From the NCBI GenBank assembly GCA_963594675.1, contig CAVBGA010000039.1:1-7150 (forward strand): a stretch of 7,150 bases of DNA, in the 5' to 3' direction. The DNA comes from Ruminococcus_G sp963594675 (GTDB taxonomy: Bacteria > Bacillota > Clostridia > Lachnospirales > Lachnospiraceae). Positions 6,113 through 7,150 of the stretch are shown here, piece after piece (the stretch's first letter is position 1; each line of letters starts with the position of its first letter). A program made the translations under genes and the position numbers. The notes beneath the pieces were generated by a model. The model searched no databases. It saw only the letters and a list, made by a program, of their open reading frames with translations, and was not told the origin of the DNA.

Positions 6113-7150
6113 AATAAGTCAAGTTAAATTGCCCGTAGATCATAGCAAGGAAGAGCTTCTTTTAAAAGCGGCAAAGCAATTACGAATCGATGCTGGCGAA
6201 ATTAAAGATATGAAAATAGTTCGTCAATCCATTGATGCTAGAAAAAAACCAGATCTTTTTTATTCTTATACCTTGGATTTAAAATTGAGTCAGGGAAGAG
6301 AAAAACAGATTCTTAAAAAAAATCGCAATAAAAATGTGTCTCTGGCGAAAAATAATATCTTTCAAATGCCAGAGATGTTGGAAAATAAGCCCAGATATTC
6401 TCCCGTGATAGTGGGAAGTGGACCGGCAGGTCTCTTTTGTGGTTGGCTTCTTGCCAAATGTGGCTATGCTCCTATTATTCTTGAAAGAGGAGAAGATGTT
6501 GATCATAGACGGGAAAAAGTAGAAAAGTTTTGGAAACAGGGCCTTCTGGATCCAGAGTGTAATGTGCAATTTGGTGAGGGTGGTGCTGGAACCTTTTCTG
6601 ATGGTAAGTTAAATACCAGTGTAAAGGATCCCTGTGGCAGAAATACAAAAGTATTGCAGCTTTTTGTAGAAGCTGGAGCACCTGAAGAAATTCTCTATCA
6701 GCAAAAACCCCATTTAGGCACGGATCAATTGATGCATATCGTGAAAAATATCCGCAATCAGATTATTGAAATGGGGGGACAGGTTCGTTTTTCTTCTTGT
6801 CTTACCGACGTAGAAGTGAAAGATGATGCATTACAGGCAGTTGAGGTAAATCATCAGGAGTGGATCAAAACAGACCGTTTGGTATTAGCACTTGGTCATT
6901 CGGCTAGGGATACCTTTCATATGCTTTATGAAAAGGGAATTGTTATGGAGGCGAAAGCCTTTGCTGCAGGTGTTCGAATTGAGCATCCTCAGGAAGTCAT
7001 TAACGAATCCCAATATGGAGTGGCGCATCATGACATTCTAGGCGCAGCCCCCTATAAATTAACCCACCAGACGGAAAGTGGCCGGGGAATTTATTCTTTC
7101 TGCATGTGTCCCGGAGGCTATGTAGTAAATGCCTCATCGGAGGAGGAAAG
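6105..7150 (+). CDS. FAD-dependent oxidoreductase, COG2509-like (3' end outside window)
   Basis: The frame is open from ATG 6105 to the window end, giving 348 codons and two extra bases. Relatives as I recall them are about 530 aa, so roughly a third is missing. The first 100 or so residues are a basic, lysine-rich N-terminal domain without cofactor motifs, as is usual in this family. Next comes the dinucleotide-binding motif VIVGSGPAG (Gly-Ser-Gly-Pro-Ala-Gly at 104-109) with Glu127 ending the second strand in ILERG. FGEGGAGTFSDGKL (156-169) follows, then LALGHSARDT (263-270) and GRGIYSFCMCPGG (326-338), all characteristic of this group of uncharacterised dehydrogenases. It is not a paralogue of the upstream HI0933-type protein: domain order and signatures differ. 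The substrate is unknown to me. The eight-base overlap with the preceding gene and the embedded ribosome binding site suggest translational coupling. An A8 run lies at 6315-6322. Confidence 0.92.
   Translation, partial: MIRISQVKLPVDHSKEELLLKAAKQLRIDAGEIKDMKIVRQSIDARKKPDLFYSYTLDLKLSQGREKQILKKNRNKNVSLAKNNIFQMPEMLENKPRYSPVIVGSGPAGLFCGWLLAKCGYAPIILERGEDVDHRREKVEKFWKQGLLDPECNVQFGEGGAGTFSDGKLNTSVKDPCGRNTKVLQLFVEAGAPEEILYQQKPHLGTDQLMHIVKNIRNQIIEMGGQVRFSSCLTDVEVKDDALQAVEVNHQEWIKTDRLVLALGHSARDTFHMLYEKGIVMEAKAFAAGVRIEHPQEVINESQYGVAHHDILGAAPYKLTHQTESGRGIYSFCMCPGGYVVNASSEEE
6315..6322 (+). repeat. A8 mononucleotide tract in the COG2509-like gene
   Basis: Eight consecutive A bases lie near codons 71-73, upstream of the FAD-binding motif. 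One added A leads to a TAA stop within a few codons. One lost A leads to a TGA stop about thirty codons on, still at or before the FAD motif. Any slip would therefore inactivate the protein. This and the tract in mutL are the longest A runs I noticed in the window. Confidence 0.9.

Noticed and set aside
2676..6681. Reverse-strand open frames at 2676-2900, 4487-4813, 5608-6105, 6279-6569 and 6475-6681
   Set aside because: Each is antisense to a gene with clear family motifs in the + frame, and none has a matching domain. They are best explained as chance frames.
1..7150. Mobile elements, CRISPR arrays, tRNA/rRNA genes, riboswitches, defence genes
   Set aside because: I looked for repeats, transposase-like frames, structured intergenic RNA and atypical genes. 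The window is continuous co-directional housekeeping coding sequence with gaps of 15 bases or less, so there is no room for such elements.

Overview
The window reads as a chromosomal housekeeping block from a low-to-mid-GC Gram-positive anaerobe. The best guess is a member of the Clostridia, perhaps Lachnospiraceae. This rests on the mutS-mutL-miaA order, a MutL that carries its own endonuclease motif (the type found in bacteria without MutH), strong AGGAGG-type ribosome binding sites, AAA-rich lysine usage, and the family types downstream. The taxonomic placement is inference; there is no rRNA or other marker here.

Layout: all six genes lie on the + strand and almost every base is coding. 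(1) 1-689 is the 3' part of mutS, cut by the window edge. (2) 705-2612 is complete mutL. (3) 2625-3587 is complete miaA. (4) 3593-4876 is a PLP-dependent protein of the 'methionine gamma-lyase family' (old name: aluminum resistance protein). (5) 4889-6112 is a flavoprotein of the HI0933/BaiN family. (6) 6105-7150 is the first 348 codons of a second, different FAD-dependent oxidoreductase (COG2509-like) that runs off the window. Gaps are 15, 12, 5 and 12 bases, followed by an 8-base overlap. I see no terminator or convincing internal promoter, so the simplest reading is one operon entered from upstream of the window. No stretch over 300 bases lacks a gene.

How the genes work together: MutS recognises mismatches, and MutL is its ATP-driven partner and nicking endonuclease. 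Both keep a motif resembling a sliding-clamp-binding peptide. MiaA prenylates A37 of tRNAs that read UNN codons, a common mutL neighbour with no mechanistic role in mismatch repair. The three distal genes look like metabolic or redox enzymes of uncertain substrate that share the transcript.

I found no undescribed system. The observation most worth checking is an A8 tract in the mutL linker, where a one-base slip in either direction leads to a nearby stop and would remove the whole endonuclease domain. A second A8 tract lies near the start of the last gene.
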